Below, piece after piece: positions 9,220 to 17,643 of a stretch of 42,320 nt of DNA; position 1 is the stretch's first letter, and every line of letters begins with the position of its first letter. The translations under genes were made by a program, and so were the position numbers. Under the pieces are notes generated by a model. It saw only the letters and a program-made list of their open reading frames with translations, made no database searches and was not told the DNA's origin. Origin of the DNA: Bacteroidota bacterium (GTDB lineage Bacteria > Bacteroidota > Bacteroidia > Bacteroidales > JACABE01); contig JAPLDQ010000023.1 of assembly GCA_026391675.1 (NCBI GenBank), positions 1 to 42,320 on the forward strand, read 5' to 3'.

Positions 9220-9834
9220 CTAAATTTCCTCTCTTTGATTAAACAGCGTATTTGTATGCTCAACAAAATTTAAAATATCCTCTTTTCCCTGCATTGATTT
9301 TGAAGAACTGAATATCATTAAAGGCAGTTCTTCCCATTGTTTGGCCAGTTCTTTTTTATACTCGCTGATATTATGTGCCAACTGATTGGTAGTAATTTTA
9401 TCTGATTTGGTAAAGACAATAACAAAAGGTAATTGCATGGTACCCAACCAGTCAATAAATGCAATATCTTTTTTCTGTGGTTCTATCCTTGAATCTACCA
9501 AAACAAAAGTGCACATCAGATTTTCACGGCATTCAATATAATCTTCTATCATCTTTTGCCATTTCGAGCGTTCGGTTTTGGATGATTTTGCATAACCATA
9601 TCCGGGCAAATCAACAATATACCAGCATTTGTTAATCAAAAAATGATTGATTAGTTTAGTTTTACCGGGAGTGGATGATGTTTTGGCAAGATTTGCATTG
9701 CCTGTAAGCATATTGATTAATGAAGATTTTCCAACATTAGAACGACCAATAAAGGCGTATTCCGGCAATTCAGGTTTGGGACATTTAGTGATATTCTGAT
9801 TGCTAACTACAAAAACAGCTTCTTTTATCTGCAT
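9220..9834 (-). CDS. engB: Ribosome biogenesis GTP-binding protein (EngB/YsxC/YihA)
   Basis: This 204-aa TRAFAC-class GTPase is associated with assembly of the large ribosomal subunit. The G1 motif GRSNVGKSS is at residues 30-38, the G2 region STPGKT at about 54-59, G3 DLPG at 75-78 (DLPGYGYAK) and G4 TKSD at 142-145. The length matches the family. The start codon lies 1 bp after the stop of the upstream glsB homologue, so the two are almost certainly co-transcribed. The lipid-synthesis and ribosome-assembly functions are not otherwise linked by anything seen here. Confidence 0.95.
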   Translation of the reverse strand: MQIKEAVFVVSNQNITKCPKPELPEYAFIGRSNVGKSSLINMLTGNANLAKTSSTPGKTKLINHFLINKCWYIVDLPGYGYAKSSKTERSKWQKMIEDYIECRENLMCTFVLVDSRIEPQKKDIAFIDWLGTMQLPFVIVFTKSDKITTNQLAHNISEYKKELAKQWEELPLMIFSSSKSMQGKEDILNFVEHTNTLFNQREEI

Positions 9835-9835
9835 T

Positions 9836-10768
9836 TTATTGGCCTTTTTGGTAAGTGGCTATATGACGGTGCTTTTTAATATCGTAAATATCATTAATTG
9901 TTACCAGTATTCCTGTTTCCTCAACTTCACCAAAATGATGATTGACAGCAGTTCCAAATGTTTTCATGGTTGATGAAAGATTCATATATGCATTTACCAA
10001 TGGTGGAATGGATTCATTAAATCTACGTACATTTTTCATTAAAATACGATAATCTTCATCGTAATTGTGAGCTGAAAAAGTACTTTCAAGTTCCTCTAAA
10101 TCGGTAATAATATTGAGTGCTTTATGAGGATATACCAGATTTTCGTTATCAGGGAAATATTTTTTTAAGAAATAAAGTATCATATCCCTGGCAGTAATGT
10201 TAAAACGGGGATACATTGTTATTTTACCAAAAAAATATTTCATTTCAGGGAATTCCAATGTAATGGCTCCTAAACCATCCCATAAATTATCTAATGAAAA
10301 AAGACCTTTTCTGATATTATAGGTTGGCTGATAGTTTGGCTGAACCCATGATCTGCCTAACTCAATGGTATATGGTAAATAATCTTTGTTAAAATGGTCA
10401 GAAAAATGGAAAAGCTCTGCAGTAGCACTGAATGGTTTCCCATTGTTTTTAAACGTAATCTCATTACCATTAATAAAACGGTAACCACCAATAATTTCAT
10501 CTTCTTCGGGATTCCATACCAATAGCTGTTTGTAAGGGTTTTGGCAGGTATCATATTCATCAATATCAACATCATTGCCTGTGCCACCTCCTGCATCTCT
10601 AAAGCTGACTTCACGTAAGCGTCCTATTTCGAGCATTACATTAGGAGAATTATGATGCGTAATAATATAAATTTCTTTATTCCCATTATTGGTTTTTCTA
10701 AGAAACTTATCTTTTGTCAGTTCTTTTTTAATTAATTCTTTATCTATTGGTGCTAAAATATTTTTCAT
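9836..10768 (-). CDS. glsB: GNAT-like N-acyltransferase, GlsB (glycine-lipid synthesis) homologue
   Basis: This 310-aa protein resembles the acyl-ACP-dependent N-acyltransferases of the hemolysin/ornithine-lipid group. Recognisable blocks are MLEIGRLREVSFRDAGGGTG, a following acidic stretch (DVDIDEYD), NEIIGGYR-like EDEIIGGYRF and ELGRSWVQPNYQ. In Bacteroides the homologue GlsB makes N-acyl glycine, the precursor of the glycine lipids typical of the phylum. The gene lies 19 bp downstream of a PlsC-like acyltransferase, reproducing the glsB/glsA pairing. It is likely cytoplasmic or membrane-associated. Naming rests on the family pattern plus the paired neighbour; acyl acceptor specificity is inferred. 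Confidence 0.8.
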   Translation of the reverse strand: MKNILAPIDKELIKKELTKDKFLRKTNNGNKEIYIITHHNSPNVMLEIGRLREVSFRDAGGGTGNDVDIDEYDTCQNPYKQLLVWNPEEDEIIGGYRFINGNEITFKNNGKPFSATAELFHFSDHFNKDYLPYTIELGRSWVQPNYQPTYNIRKGLFSLDNLWDGLGAITLEFPEMKYFFGKITMYPRFNITARDMILYFLKKYFPDNENLVYPHKALNIITDLEELESTFSAHNYDEDYRILMKNVRRFNESIPPLVNAYMNLSSTMKTFGTAVNHHFGEVEETGILVTINDIYDIKKHRHIATYQKGQ

Positions 10769-10787
10769 ATTTTTTATTATTTCCTAT

Positions 10788-11648
10788 TTATTCATTTTTA
10801 AAAACAATATCCGAATTATGTTCAAGCGAATACACATACTGCTTCATTTTTTCAGCCCATTGCTGATCTGTATATTTCTTGTCAAAGATAAGATATGAGA
10901 TTGGTTTTCCCAAAATAATATTGATGGTTTTGCTTTTTTGTTTGTACATTTCATCCACAAGGTAAAGCATTTCGATATTGGCTTTTAATCCTATTCTTTT
11001 ACGGAAATTAGCCAGATTGTAAAAGAAATCAGAGTTTACACCATCAATATATACAGGAATAATATCACGTTTGTATCGTTTTGCCTTGGAAATAAAAGTT
11101 TTTTTCCATTCCAGATCTTTTATAATTCCCCCTTTTTGTTTTCGTGAAACCAATCCTGCAGGAAAAAAAAGCATCATAGCGTCTGAAGAGAAAGCTTCAT
11201 CAATAATTTGTACATTCTCATTGTTTCTTCCATGCTTATTTATAGGAATAAATATTGGTATTAACTGTGGAAGATTCATCAGTATGTCGTTAACAGGGAA
11301 AAGGATATCTTTCCTGAAAGTCCCTATTTTGCTGATGAGAGCCAAGCCATCCAGCCCGCCTAAAGGATGATTGGATACCAATATGTATCTGCCATTTTGA
11401 TTAATGTTTTCAAGCCCTTTTACAATGATATTTGCACCGAAATCCTGAAGTATGGCAGTAGCAAAATCAATACCCAATTTGTCGCGATTGGCATATATGG
11501 CTGCATTTACTTCGTCAACATGAATAATTCGCTTTAGATAATTCATGATAAACCGGGGAATAAACTTTATTATTCCCGGATTTTTACCACCGATAATTTT
11601 CTCTAAATCGATAAATTTTTCTGATATTTCAATAGTTTCTTCCTGCAA
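10788..11648 (-). CDS. glsA: PlsC-like O-acyltransferase, GlsA (glycine-lipid synthesis) homologue
   Basis: This 286-aa lysophospholipid-acyltransferase-like protein would add the second, ester-linked acyl chain in glycine-lipid synthesis. The active-site region reads SNHPLGGLDG, with H94 and D100, so the usual H-x4-D box has one extra residue (H-x5-D). LFFPAGLVSRKQKG supplies the FPEG-like substrate block. The start must be the TTG at 11648: an in-frame TAA lies four codons upstream, and the N-terminal block KNPGIIKFIPRFIMNYLKRI, typical of the family, begins before the first ATG. It is the first gene of a glsA-glsB-engB operon. A possible -7 box (CAAAAATA on the plus strand) lies at 11676-11683. 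Confidence 0.8.
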   Translation of the reverse strand: MQEETIEISEKFIDLEKIIGGKNPGIIKFIPRFIMNYLKRIIHVDEVNAAIYANRDKLGIDFATAILQDFGANIIVKGLENINQNGRYILVSNHPLGGLDGLALISKIGTFRKDILFPVNDILMNLPQLIPIFIPINKHGRNNENVQIIDEAFSSDAMMLFFPAGLVSRKQKGGIIKDLEWKKTFISKAKRYKRDIIPVYIDGVNSDFFYNLANFRKRIGLKANIEMLYLVDEMYKQKSKTINIILGKPISYLIFDKKYTDQQWAEKMKQYVYSLEHNSDIVFKNE

Positions 11649-11675
11649 ATTGTATAATTATTAGTTAGCTTTCTA

Positions 11676-11683
11676 CAAAAATA
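11676..11683 (-). promoter_or_regulatory. Possible -7 element for the glsA operon
   Basis: On the minus strand this reads TATTTTTG, a match to TAnnTTTG. It lies 28 nt before the TTG start of the glsA homologue. No TTG is found at the expected -33 position, so the call is tentative. Confidence 0.4.
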
Positions 11684-11834
11684 CAATAAACCGTTCGAAA
11701 ATGAAATGATTTAATGTCTTATTTATTAATATTTAATAATTTTTTAATAATCAAATCCATTATAAAACAAAGTTATATGATTATCAAAACACATATCAAT
11801 AGAAATAAATACAATAATTAAACGTTTAAATTAT

Positions 11835-11842
11835 TAATTTTG
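11835..11842 (+). promoter_or_regulatory. Possible -7 element for the outer membrane protein gene
   Basis: TAATTTTG matches the Bacteroidota -7 consensus and lies 18 nt before the ATG at 11861. The -33 region is AT-rich without a clear TTG. Confidence 0.4.
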
Positions 11843-11860
11843 CAATCATATTTTTAAAAA

Positions 11861-12547
11861 ATGAATAATTTCAGTAAGTTTTTTTCTGTTTTAATAGTAT
11901 TTATTTTTTTGATACAACCATCAATAGCTCAAAGAGTTAAAGGTGAATTGATTTTAGGGATGAATGCAACGCAGATTGATGGGGATGAAATTTACGGTTA
12001 TCATAAATTTGGATTAAATATAGGTGTTGGTGGTATTTTCCCTTATAACAAGTATTGGTCTTTGAGTATTGAAACAATATTTAACCAAAAAGGATCTTAC
12101 CAGAATGATCCAATACAACCTAATGATTCTTTAAAACCTTATTATAATATTCGTTTAAATTATCTGGAGGTTCCTGTTTTAATCCATTATCATGATAAAG
12201 GTGGAATTACATTTGGTCTTGGTTTTTCATGGGGAAGGACTGTGGGTATTGAAGAAATTCAATATGGGAAAAAAGTTGAAACTACAACTTTGGCTGGTCC
12301 TTATAAACGTGACGATTTAGATGTTTTGGTAGATTTCAGAATAAAAATCTGGCAGAAATTAAAATTTAACTTCCGCTATGCTTATTCTGTCTTACCAATC
12401 AGAACCAGGATTTATACAAATTCTATTCATCAAACCTGGGAAAGAACACAATACAACAGTATGCTGACTATTCGTTTGATTTATATTTTTAATGAAGCCA
12501 GATCTCAAAGTTCAGCACCGGATATTATTGAGAATAATGATCAGTAA
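11861..12547 (+). CDS. Outer membrane beta-barrel protein (PorT-like/OMP_b-brl_2 type)
   Basis: This 228-aa protein has a Sec signal peptide (hydrophobic stretch 7-20, cleavage probably after SIA before Q24). The mature part shows alternating hydrophobic strands typical of an eight-stranded barrel (GELILGMNATQ, FGLNIGVGGIF, WSLSIETIFNQKG, RLNYLEVPVLIHYH, GITFGLGFSWGR, FNFRYAYSVLPIR, SMLTIRLIYIF). The pattern YLEVPVLI and the overall length fit the family containing PorT, a T9SS-associated protein, but many unrelated small barrels share it and the specific function is unknown. After the last barrel strand a polar tail of about 20 residues follows. coaD starts 49 bp downstream on the same strand. 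Confidence 0.7.
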   Translation: MNNFSKFFSVLIVFIFLIQPSIAQRVKGELILGMNATQIDGDEIYGYHKFGLNIGVGGIFPYNKYWSLSIETIFNQKGSYQNDPIQPNDSLKPYYNIRLNYLEVPVLIHYHDKGGITFGLGFSWGRTVGIEEIQYGKKVETTTLAGPYKRDDLDVLVDFRIKIWQKLKFNFRYAYSVLPIRTRIYTNSIHQTWERTQYNSMLTIRLIYIFNEARSQSSAPDIIENNDQ

Positions 12548-12562
12548 ACAGTAAACAGTAAA
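12542..12562. repeat. Three tandem copies of CAGTAAA
   Basis: Three perfect 7-bp units span the end of the outer membrane protein gene; its stop codon TAA lies in the first unit. Slippage here would not change the protein. Confidence 0.8.
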
Positions 12563-12596
12563 TACTTAATAACCATTAACCAATAACTAATTAGCA

Positions 12597-13052
12597 ATGA
12601 AAATAGCAGTATTCCCTGGCTCATTCGATCCAATCACAATAGGTCATGAATCTATTCTAAAAAGAGCTGTACCTTTGTTTGATAAGTTAATTGTAGCTGT
12701 TGGTAAAAATGCTGAAAAGCACAGCTATTTTCCGCTCGAGAAAAGGATAGCATGGATTAAAGAAGTATTTAAAGATTATCCAAGCATTACAGTTGAGGAA
12801 TATAGTGGATTAACCATTGATTTTTGTAAAAAAGTTGCTGCACAATATATTCTGAGAGGTTTGCGTACATCAGCTGATTTCGAATTCGAAAGACGCGTTG
12901 GTCAGATCAATAAGCAAATGCATCCCGAAATTGAAAATGTATTTCTGTTGTCATTACCTGAACATAATTCGCTTTCTTCTTCTATTATCCGCGATATTGT
13001 AAGCAATGGGGGAGATGCATCGCAATTTGTACCCAAAGCTGTTAAGTTGTAA
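12597..13052 (+). CDS. coaD: Phosphopantetheine adenylyltransferase
   Basis: This 151-aa enzyme transfers AMP from ATP to 4'-phosphopantetheine, the penultimate step of coenzyme A synthesis. The nucleotidyltransferase signature is visible: FPGSFDPITIGH at residues 6-17 with the T/HxGH motif TIGH at 14-17, then YILRGLRTSADFEFE and the C-terminal SSSIIRDIV (ISSTxxR-like) block. The length matches CoaD. It is cytoplasmic. A small S4-domain gene follows 16 bp after its stop. Confidence 0.95.
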   Translation: MKIAVFPGSFDPITIGHESILKRAVPLFDKLIVAVGKNAEKHSYFPLEKRIAWIKEVFKDYPSITVEEYSGLTIDFCKKVAAQYILRGLRTSADFEFERRVGQINKQMHPEIENVFLLSLPEHNSLSSSIIRDIVSNGGDASQFVPKAVKL

Positions 13053-13068
13053 TTTAATTCAAGTAAAA

Positions 13069-13278
13069 ATGACTTTTCAGCTACAGGGACAAGAATATAT
13101 TGAACTTATCAGATTATTGAAATTACTTGGTCTTACAGATACAGGTGGCGAAGCCAAGCATAGTGTCGAATCCGGCAGTGTAAAAGTAAATAACGAAACA
13201 GAATTCAGGAAACGCCGTAAACTCAGGATTGGCGATATTGTTGAGTTTGCAGGTGAAAAAATAAATGTACTGGAATAA
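13069..13278 (+). CDS. S4-domain RNA-binding protein (YbcJ-like)
   Basis: This 69-aa protein consists of a single S4 fold: IELIRLLKLLGLTDTGGEAKHSVESG, then VKVNNETEFRKRRKLRIGDIVEF. This is the size and layout of the small YbcJ/YaaA-type RNA-binding proteins. The ATG at 13069 is preferred over an upstream in-frame start at 13006, which would overlap coaD and add a non-conserved extension. It ends 4 bp before the convergent end of pgi, with no terminator between them. The RNA target is unknown. Confidence 0.85.
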   Translation: MTFQLQGQEYIELIRLLKLLGLTDTGGEAKHSVESGSVKVNNETEFRKRRKLRIGDIVEFAGEKINVLE

Positions 13279-13282
13279 AAAT

Positions 13283-14626
13283 TTACAATCTCTTCTTTAT
13301 TTCTTCGGTTTCTTTTTCAAAACCAGGTTTACCCAGCAAAGCAAACATATTATTTTTATAAGCCTCCACACCCGGCTGGTCAAATGGGTTTACATTTATT
13401 AAGTAAGCACTTATTCCACAGGCAAATTCATAAAAATAAATCAATTCACCCAGATTGAATTCATTTATTTCAGGTAAGCTGATTTTGATGTTTGGAACGC
13501 CACCATCAACATGGGCAATACTGGTGCCCAGTTCAGCCATTTTATTCACTTCACTGATACGTTTGCCGGCTATAAAATTCAAACCGTCAAGGTTTTCCTT
13601 ATCTGAAGGGACTTCAATATAATGATGAGGTTTTTCAATACTCAGCGTGGTTTCAAAAATATTGCGGATACCTTCCTGAATGTATTGTCCCATCGAATGA
13701 AGGTCAGTTGTAAACCCAACGCCGGCAGGGAATATCCCTTTATTTTCCTTACCTTCGCTTTCTCCGTATAACTGTTTCCACCATTCCGTTATATAATACA
13801 GATTTGGCATATAGTTGACCATTATCTCTATAGTCTTTCCCTTATTGTATAAGGCATTGCGTACTGCAGCATATTGCAGTGCCACATTATCTGGCAATGT
13901 TGTTGATTGTGCCAGATGTAATTGCATATTTTTAGCACCTTCTGCTAATTTACGAATGTCGAAACCCGCAACTGCAATGGGTAATAAGCCAACAGGCGTA
14001 AGCACTGAATAACGACCGCCTACATCATCAGGCACAACATAGGTTTTATATCCTTCGTCGTCAGCCAGTTTCTTTAAAGCTCCCCTGGATTTATCGGTAA
14101 TAGCAATGATGCGCTTTTCGGCATTTAATTTGCCATATTTTTTTTCTAAATGGTTTTTTAATATTCTGAAAGCAACAGCAGGTTCAGTTGTGGTTCCCGA
14201 TTTTGAAATTACACATAAAGCATAGTCTTTCTGTTCAAGAATTTCGAGCAGATCATGCATATAATCCTCGCTGATATTCTGTCCTGCATAAATAACCAAT
14301 GGGTACTTATTGTCTTTTTTCAGTGCTGCAAAATTATGATTTAACGCTTCAATTACAGCCCTGGCGCCAAGATACGAACCTCCGATACCGATTACCACAT
14401 ATAATTCAGCCATCCCGCGAATAGCTTGAGCATCGTTTTCTATGCTGTTGAGCAATTCATCATCAATTTCTGAGGGTAAATTAACCCAACCCAGAAAATC
14501 ATTGCCTTTACCACTTTTGTTGATTAAGTCCTGATGTGCTTTTACTAAATCTTGCTGAAATGCATTGATTTCATGATCTGTAACAAAGGATTTAACTTTT
14601 GCATAATCTAATTTTAGGTGTATCAT
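13283..14626 (-). CDS. pgi: Glucose-6-phosphate isomerase
   Basis: This 447-aa cytosolic enzyme interconverts glucose 6-phosphate and fructose 6-phosphate. The sugar-phosphate binding loop GIGGSYLGAR is at residues 80-89 and SKSGTTTEP at 141-149. The catalytic glutamate region GESEGKENKG is at 288-297, and DLHSMGQY carries the conserved histidine H310. The length matches the short bacterial form (about 450 aa). The start codon is an ATG. A candidate -7 sequence (TATTTTTG on the minus strand, 14647-14654) lies 20 nt upstream. Confidence 0.96.
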   Translation of the reverse strand: MIHLKLDYAKVKSFVTDHEINAFQQDLVKAHQDLINKSGKGNDFLGWVNLPSEIDDELLNSIENDAQAIRGMAELYVVIGIGGSYLGARAVIEALNHNFAALKKDNKYPLVIYAGQNISEDYMHDLLEILEQKDYALCVISKSGTTTEPAVAFRILKNHLEKKYGKLNAEKRIIAITDKSRGALKKLADDEGYKTYVVPDDVGGRYSVLTPVGLLPIAVAGFDIRKLAEGAKNMQLHLAQSTTLPDNVALQYAAVRNALYNKGKTIEIMVNYMPNLYYITEWWKQLYGESEGKENKGIFPAGVGFTTDLHSMGQYIQEGIRNIFETTLSIEKPHHYIEVPSDKENLDGLNFIAGKRISEVNKMAELGTSIAHVDGGVPNIKISLPEINEFNLGELIYFYEFACGISAYLINVNPFDQPGVEAYKNNMFALLGKPGFEKETEEIKKRL

Positions 14627-14710
14627 GATTTATATATTTAGTAATTCAAAAATAATAAAAAATAAAATATTGTTTATAAATTCTTTGATTTTATTAAGAT
14701 GCTAATTAAT

Positions 14711-16309
14711 CTAAAACCCGTTCAATTTCATGGTAACTGTTGGGATAAGCATTATAAATCCTACTATGGTTAAGATCAGGATGAGTTTCCAGGCCCATTT
14801 AAACCATTTATTAAAAGGTATTCTGGCAATTTCGAGTACACCAATCAAAACCCCTGAAGTTGGTGTAATTAAATTGGTAAATCCGTCGCCTATATGGAAA
14901 GCAGTTACTGTTGCCTGTTTCGATAATCCTATCATTTCAGAAATATCCCTTAATATCGGCATAATTAATGCAGCTTTGGCGGTTCCTGAGGTAATAATCA
15001 TGTTTAAGCCTGATTGAAACAGATACATGAGCGAGAGGGTGGCTGTATTCCCTAATCCCATCATAGATTGTGAAATACCATGCAATATTGTGTCAATAAC
15101 CTTACCATCTTCAAGAATTACTATTATACCACCTGCCAAACCAACAACCAAGGCTGCTGAAAGTATATCTTTAGCACCGGCTACAAATAGTTTCGTAATA
15201 TCATTGGGTCCTTTACCCATTGCAATGCCTGAGAACATCGCCATGGCAAAGAAAAGGGCTGCTATTTCCAGCAACGACCAGTCGAAACCCATTACACCAA
15301 CCATTAAATAGGCAATGGTAAATAATAACAGATTCAATATAAAATACTGCATTGATTTTTTAGCTGTAATATATCCGAAGAAGGCAAAAAAGAGGCTCAG
15401 AATGGGTAATAAAGGCATGTGCAAAGTTGTCGGGCCCACCTTTATACTGTTCATGGGCATCATGATTGCATAAATGATACTTGCTGCCAATACCATAAAA
15501 TATGCCAGCCATGTTTTCTTTAAACTGGCCTGACGCAGGTTATCAAATGCCTGACTATGATGCTTGCGCCAGTATTCATCTTCTTGATAAACAAGCGATT
15601 TTTCAGGATTATGTTTTACCTTGGCAGCGTAGCGCAATACATAGCCTATACCGACTATATTTACTACTATCCAAATGACCAACCTGTATTCAATACCTGA
15701 AAACAGGGGTAAGCCTGCAATTTCCTGTGCAATACCCAGGGTAAACGGATTAAGTAAACAACCAGCAAAGCCAATACCGGCTCCTATAAAGCACATGCAT
15801 ACTCCGACTATGGAATCATAGCCCATAGAAACGGCTAATGGTACAAATATAATTACAAATGCTATGGTTTCCTCACTCATCCCAAAAATAGCGCCAAAAA
15901 AACTAAACATCAGCATTACCAGTGTAATAATGATATTATTAACACCCAGTTTTTTAAAAATCCAGTATTTTTCAAGCTTTTTGCTTCTTTGCAAAAATGC
16001 AAGCACACCTGCATCAATTGCTTTACTTTCGTTCAATATCCAGAATGCACCACCTAAAATTAAAATAAAAACGATAATCTTGGGTGAACGGACAAATCCT
16101 TTGTAAAATGCTGAAAATATTTCCCAGGTTTGAGGCTGTTGTGTTACCTGATGATATGAATCAGTTTGGATTATTACCCGTTTATTCCCGTTTGTTTCTA
16201 TGGTTTGACGGTTAAATTCTCCTGCAGGCACTAACCATGTGGTAACTGCAGCAATCAGTATTACAAAAAATACAATTACATAAGTGTGTGGGAACTTCAT
16301 TTTTGCCAT
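14711..16309 (-). CDS. YfcC-family membrane transporter (DcuC superfamily, putative amino acid/peptide-related carrier)
   Basis: This carrier of about 532 aa has some 12-14 hydrophobic segments and no signal peptide. The N-terminus FPHTYVIVFFVILIAAVTTW with WLVPAGEF, the block FGAIFGMSEETIAFV, and NPFTLGIAQEIAGLPLFSG are hallmarks of the YfcC/AbgT-like ion transporter group. Paralogues have been linked to arginine/ornithine or other amino-acid exchange, but the substrate cannot be read here. The frame extends to a TTG at 16333, yet that TTG is the end of a TATTTTTG promoter box (16331-16338), so a start at the ATG at 16309 (MAKMKF) or at 16300 is more likely. Confidence 0.8.
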   Translation of the reverse strand: MAKMKFPHTYVIVFFVILIAAVTTWLVPAGEFNRQTIETNGNKRVIIQTDSYHQVTQQPQTWEIFSAFYKGFVRSPKIIVFILILGGAFWILNESKAIDAGVLAFLQRSKKLEKYWIFKKLGVNNIIITLVMLMFSFFGAIFGMSEETIAFVIIFVPLAVSMGYDSIVGVCMCFIGAGIGFAGCLLNPFTLGIAQEIAGLPLFSGIEYRLVIWIVVNIVGIGYVLRYAAKVKHNPEKSLVYQEDEYWRKHHSQAFDNLRQASLKKTWLAYFMVLAASIIYAIMMPMNSIKVGPTTLHMPLLPILSLFFAFFGYITAKKSMQYFILNLLLFTIAYLMVGVMGFDWSLLEIAALFFAMAMFSGIAMGKGPNDITKLFVAGAKDILSAALVVGLAGGIIVILEDGKVIDTILHGISQSMMGLGNTATLSLMYLFQSGLNMIITSGTAKAALIMPILRDISEMIGLSKQATVTAFHIGDGFTNLITPTSGVLIGVLEIARIPFNKWFKWAWKLILILTIVGFIMLIPTVTMKLNGF

Positions 16310-16330
16310 TAGCTTTGATATTAATAGCTT

Positions 16331-16338
16331 CAAAAATA
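16331..16338 (-). promoter_or_regulatory. Possible -7 element for the YfcC-type transporter
   Basis: The minus strand reads TATTTTTG, matching TAnnTTTG. It lies about 21 nt before the ATG at 16309 and includes the TTG that an ORF caller would take as the start. Confidence 0.45.
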
Positions 16339-16391
16339 AGAAATTAATTTAACAAATGAAGTCAATGTCATGCTGTTTTTAAACATAAAAA

Positions 16392-16422
16392 TTGTCGAAG
16401 TTGATAAAAATTGCTAATTTTG
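16392..16422 (+). promoter_or_regulatory. Bacteroidota-type promoter for the aminotransferase gene
   Basis: A TTG at 16392-16394 is followed after 20 nt by TAATTTTG at 16415-16422, a full -33/-7 pair. Transcription would start near 16428, 24 nt before the ATG at 16452. This rules against the in-frame TTG at 16392 as start codon because that TTG is the -33 element itself. Confidence 0.7.
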
Positions 16423-16451
16423 CAGCTAATTTTCACGGACTAAATAATTGT

Positions 16452-17609
16452 ATGGAGAATTTTACAGGCACAATTACATCTAAACTTCCTGGTACCGAAA
16501 CTTCAATTTTTGCTGTAATGTCAGCATTGGCAAGCGAAGTAGGGGCTATAAATTTATCGCAGGGTTTTCCTGATTTCCCAATTTCAGCAAAATTGATTGA
16601 ATTGGTGAATAAATATATGAAAAAAGGGATGAATCAATATTCATCCATGCTTGGGGTTCAGGCGTTAAGAGAAGTTATTGCAGAAAAAGTTTTTAATTAT
16701 TACGGAGCTTCTTATAATCCTGAAAAAGAAATAAATATTACTGCCGGTGCAACACAGGCACTATACACAATTATTTCAGCACTCATACATGATGGTGATG
16801 AAGTAATTATTTTTGAACCGGCTTATGATAGCTATATTCCTGCTATCAGGATAAATGGTGGTATTCCAGTACATGCTCAGCTTCAGGGCCCTGATTATCA
16901 TATCGATTGGGAAATTATAAAGAAGATGATCAATAAGAATACCAGAATGATTATCATTAATTCGCCTCATAACCCTACTGGTAGCATATTGAAGCCTGAT
17001 GATTTAAAAATGCTCGAGAAACTGACCAGAAAAACAGATATAGTTATTGTAAGTGACGAAGTATATGAACATTTGATATTTGATGGTATTCGTCATGAAA
17101 GTGTTTGCTTATATCCTGAATTAGCCGAAAGAAGCTATGTTGTGTTTTCATTTGGTAAAACTTTACACGCAACCGGATGGAAATTAGGTTATGTATTGGC
17201 TCCTGAAAACCTGATGAAAGAGTTCAGGAAAGTACATCAGTTCAACGTTTTTACCTGTAATACACCTATTCAGCATGCCATTGCCGAATATATGAAAGAT
17301 AAGGAAAACTATATTCATCTACCTGAATTTTATCAGCAGAAACGCGATTTCTTTGTTGATCATATTAAAAATTCACGTTTTACAATTGTTCCAAGCTATG
17401 GAACGTATTTTCAGGTGCTGGATTACAGCAAAATCACCGATGAAAAGGAAACAGACTTTGCTATACGTATGACAAAAGAATATAAATTGGCTTCTATTCC
17501 ATTATCTCCATTTTATCATAATAACAAGGATAATAAAATGCTGCGTTTTTGTTTTGCAAAAACAGAGGAAACCATGAAAAAAGCTGCTGAAATTTTAAAT
17601 AAAATTTAG
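16452..17609 (+). CDS. PLP-dependent class I/II aminotransferase (methionine/kynurenine aminotransferase type)
   Basis: This 385-aa fold-type I aminotransferase contains INLSQGFPDFP near residue 33, NQYSSMLG, the NPTG motif in SPHNPTGSI (about 171-179), SDEVYEHLIF and the PLP lysine K236 in SFGKTLHATGWKLGY. The combination of GFPDF and TGWKLGY is typical of the YbdL/kynurenine-aminotransferase-like group, which acts on methionine and aromatic amino acids. The substrate is inferred from family only. The ATG at 16452 is set by the upstream promoter and by the usual N-terminus (TSKLPGTETSIF). It converges with the aspartic protease gene downstream. Confidence 0.88.
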   Translation: MENFTGTITSKLPGTETSIFAVMSALASEVGAINLSQGFPDFPISAKLIELVNKYMKKGMNQYSSMLGVQALREVIAEKVFNYYGASYNPEKEINITAGATQALYTIISALIHDGDEVIIFEPAYDSYIPAIRINGGIPVHAQLQGPDYHIDWEIIKKMINKNTRMIIINSPHNPTGSILKPDDLKMLEKLTRKTDIVIVSDEVYEHLIFDGIRHESVCLYPELAERSYVVFSFGKTLHATGWKLGYVLAPENLMKEFRKVHQFNVFTCNTPIQHAIAEYMKDKENYIHLPEFYQQKRDFFVDHIKNSRFTIVPSYGTYFQVLDYSKITDEKETDFAIRMTKEYKLASIPLSPFYHNNKDNKMLRFCFAKTEETMKKAAEILNKI

Positions 17610-17643
17610 TAGAAGTATATTATTCATTTGTTACTCATCAGCT

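Noticed and set aside
10357-10614. Minus-strand ORF of 85 aa inside glsB
   Set aside because: It is a shifted-frame shadow of the acyltransferase, which accounts for the region with conserved motifs.
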